Shown here: positions 5,651 through 6,312 of the stretch, one piece after another | How the letters are laid out: each line of letters begins with the position of its first letter | How positions within the stretch are numbered: position 1 is the stretch's first letter | Assembly (NCBI GenBank): GCA_038213615.1 | Contig: JBBQSV010000029.1 | Coordinates: forward strand, 1 to 6,312 | DNA: 6,312 bases | Source: JBBQSV01 sp038213615 | Lineage (GTDB): Bacteria > Patescibacteriota > Saccharimonadia > Saccharimonadales > OMJO01 | Direction: 5' to 3' | Program-made: the position numbers and the translations under genes | Notes under the pieces: model-generated | The model's input: the letters and a program-made list of their open reading frames with translations, nothing else | What the model was told of the DNA's origin: nothing | The model's database searches: none

Positions 5651-5678
5651 TTGCAAAAATGGAGTTAGAGTAGATAAT
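5651..5678 (+). promoter_or_regulatory. Promoter of the 171-aa protein gene (TTGCAA, GATAAT)
   Basis: TTGCAA (5651-5656) and GATAAT (5673-5678) are separated by 16 nt. The box ends 12 nt before the ATG at 5691, leaving a leader of about 6 nt with no room for an SD. It lies in the 75-bp divergent gap shared with murD, so a regulator bound here could act on both genes. Confidence 0.5.
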
Positions 5679-5690
5679 TAATCCCAATAT

Positions 5691-6206
5691 ATGGTAACAA
5701 GAGCCCGAGAGCGAATATCCTACGAGTTTGAGGCATCTGTAATGTCTCTTGTAGCGTTATCTGACGAGCCTTTATATGTGGTAGATGCTGCCGGGGCTAC
5801 CGGCAGGGCAAGATCCTATGCCGCTCGTGCATATAACAATCTTGAGGATCTTGGGTTTGTTATCAAAGAGCGTTATCTTACGGGCCATGTAGGAAAACCT
5901 GGGTTTAATGCTGCTCCAACTAAGCATTTTTGGTCCACAGCGGCTAACGTATCACGTTTGGCCAGGATAGAGCTACCGCGTGCGGAGCACAGAATAATGA
6001 CAAGTTCGATAACGGCTCGGGAATCCATGGAAGATCACGCCCCAGACAGTCATGCTTACATCGAAGCCGAACGAACGTATTTGGGTGGGGCAGCAGTGCT
6101 GGGTGCAAGATTAGATCTGAGTGAATTAGAAGACTGGTATCCGGTAGTACCGGGGTGGACATTACTCATAGACATGGAAGCCACACATCGTCTGGCAAGT
6201 GTCTAG
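5691..6206 (+). CDS. Hypothetical protein, possible winged-helix N-terminus
   Basis: A 171-aa protein not recognised as a known family. The N-terminal half (about 10-85) looks like a winged-helix fold: a helix EFEASVMSLVALSDEP (12-27), a short helix around VVDAAGATG, then a longer helix with AARAYNNLEDLGFV (about 44-57). A basic, wing-like strand pair follows (IKERYLTGHVGKPGF). The pattern 'LEDLGFV' after a helix is common in MarR-, PadR- and ArsR-like regulators. The C-terminal half is acidic and has a compact end (DWYPVVPGWTLLIDME). No signal peptide or membrane segment is seen. It is transcribed divergently from murD across 75 bp, so local regulation is conceivable. ATG 5691 lacks an SD but has a promoter at a near-leaderless distance. 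The stop overlaps that of the opposing gene. The regulator idea is inference from pattern only. Confidence 0.65.
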   Translation: MVTRARERISYEFEASVMSLVALSDEPLYVVDAAGATGRARSYAARAYNNLEDLGFVIKERYLTGHVGKPGFNAAPTKHFWSTAANVSRLARIELPRAEHRIMTSSITARESMEDHAPDSHAYIEAERTYLGGAAVLGARLDLSELEDWYPVVPGWTLLIDMEATHRLASV

Positions 6207-6312
6207 ACTGCCAACTCGGCCTTGACCATGTCGGCCACCTGGCGGGGTGTCATCTCGGCTTTCAAAATAAACTTGCGGGCACCTAGTTCTTTTAGAATCG
6301 GCGGAGCCTCTT
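6203..6312 (-). CDS. Receiver-domain (CheY-like) protein, C-terminal fragment
   Basis: Only the last 35 codons and the TAG stop are in the window; the rest lies beyond the right edge. The fragment contains ILKELGARKFILKAEM followed by TPRQVADMVKAEL. This matches the end of a response-regulator receiver domain: the helix before beta-5 ending in 'LGA', the beta-5 strand with its conserved lysine (FILKAEM, usually YIxKP), and the final amphipathic helix. The protein ends right after that helix, so the receiver is either stand-alone or the C-terminal domain, with no DNA-binding domain following it. The usual proline after the lysine is replaced by alanine. The gene is convergent with the 171-aa gene and overlaps it by 4 nt. 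The short length limits certainty. Confidence 0.65.
   Translation of the reverse strand, partial: EAPPILKELGARKFILKAEMTPRQVADMVKAELAV

Noticed and set aside
5616..5687. Upstream ATG at 5687 as the murD start
   Set aside because: The 24 extra residues have no MurD similarity and run through both promoters of the divergent region.
1..6312. UGA recoded as glycine (code 25), as in some CPR groups
   Set aside because: All recognised genes are full length without internal TGA, so there is no sign of UGA as a sense codon.
1..6312. CRISPR array, insertion sequence or prophage genes
   Set aside because: There is no regularly spaced repeat, transposase, integrase or phage-like protein, and the genes are ordinary metabolic and envelope genes.

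Overview
The window is a compact stretch of bacterial chromosome. It holds one tRNA-Lys gene, two small membrane-protein genes and a folD-pyrF-pyrE-like operon. These are followed by the D-glutamate pair murI and murD, an unrecognised small protein, and the cut-off end of a receiver-domain protein. Genes are short, tightly packed or overlapping, and the enzymes sit at the short end of their families (FolD 269 aa, MurI-type racemase 214 aa). With the DUF4234-type protein and the atypical enzyme signatures, this suggests a Patescibacteria/CPR genome, most likely Candidatus Saccharibacteria. That placement is inference from gene style and has not been tested by phylogeny. The standard code (TGA not sense) fits, because all genes read through at full length without internal TGA.

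Positions 1-131 are AT-rich, with short repeats and no gene. On the minus strand follow tRNA-Lys(CTT) (132-208, with its own promoter at 220-248), a DUF4234-type protein (267-638) and a polytopic membrane protein (697-1374). From about 1470 the plus strand carries folD (1490-2299), pyrF (2292-3029) and a pyrE-like gene (2998-3639), joined by short overlaps and so probably co-transcribed. pyrE-like and pyrF would perform the last two steps to UMP (orotate to OMP to UMP), while FolD supplies one-carbon folates.

murI (plus, 3698-4342) and murD (minus, 4314-5615) are convergent, and their coding ends overlap by 29 bp. MurI makes the D-glutamate that MurD adds to UDP-MurNAc-L-Ala, so consecutive steps of peptidoglycan precursor synthesis are encoded tail to tail. 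Divergent from murD is a 171-aa protein (5691-6206) with a possible winged-helix N-terminus. Its stop codon shares a palindrome with the stop of the opposing receiver-domain gene (6203-6312).

The clearest pattern beyond the genes is in the promoters. Five sites share an extended -10 box (TG-N-TANANT). In folD, murI and murD this box lies only 6-8 nt before an ATG that lacks a Shine-Dalgarno sequence, which is the arrangement expected for leaderless mRNAs. Genes with a longer leader or inside the operon tend instead to have SD-like sequences. No mobile element, CRISPR array or obviously new multigene system was seen.
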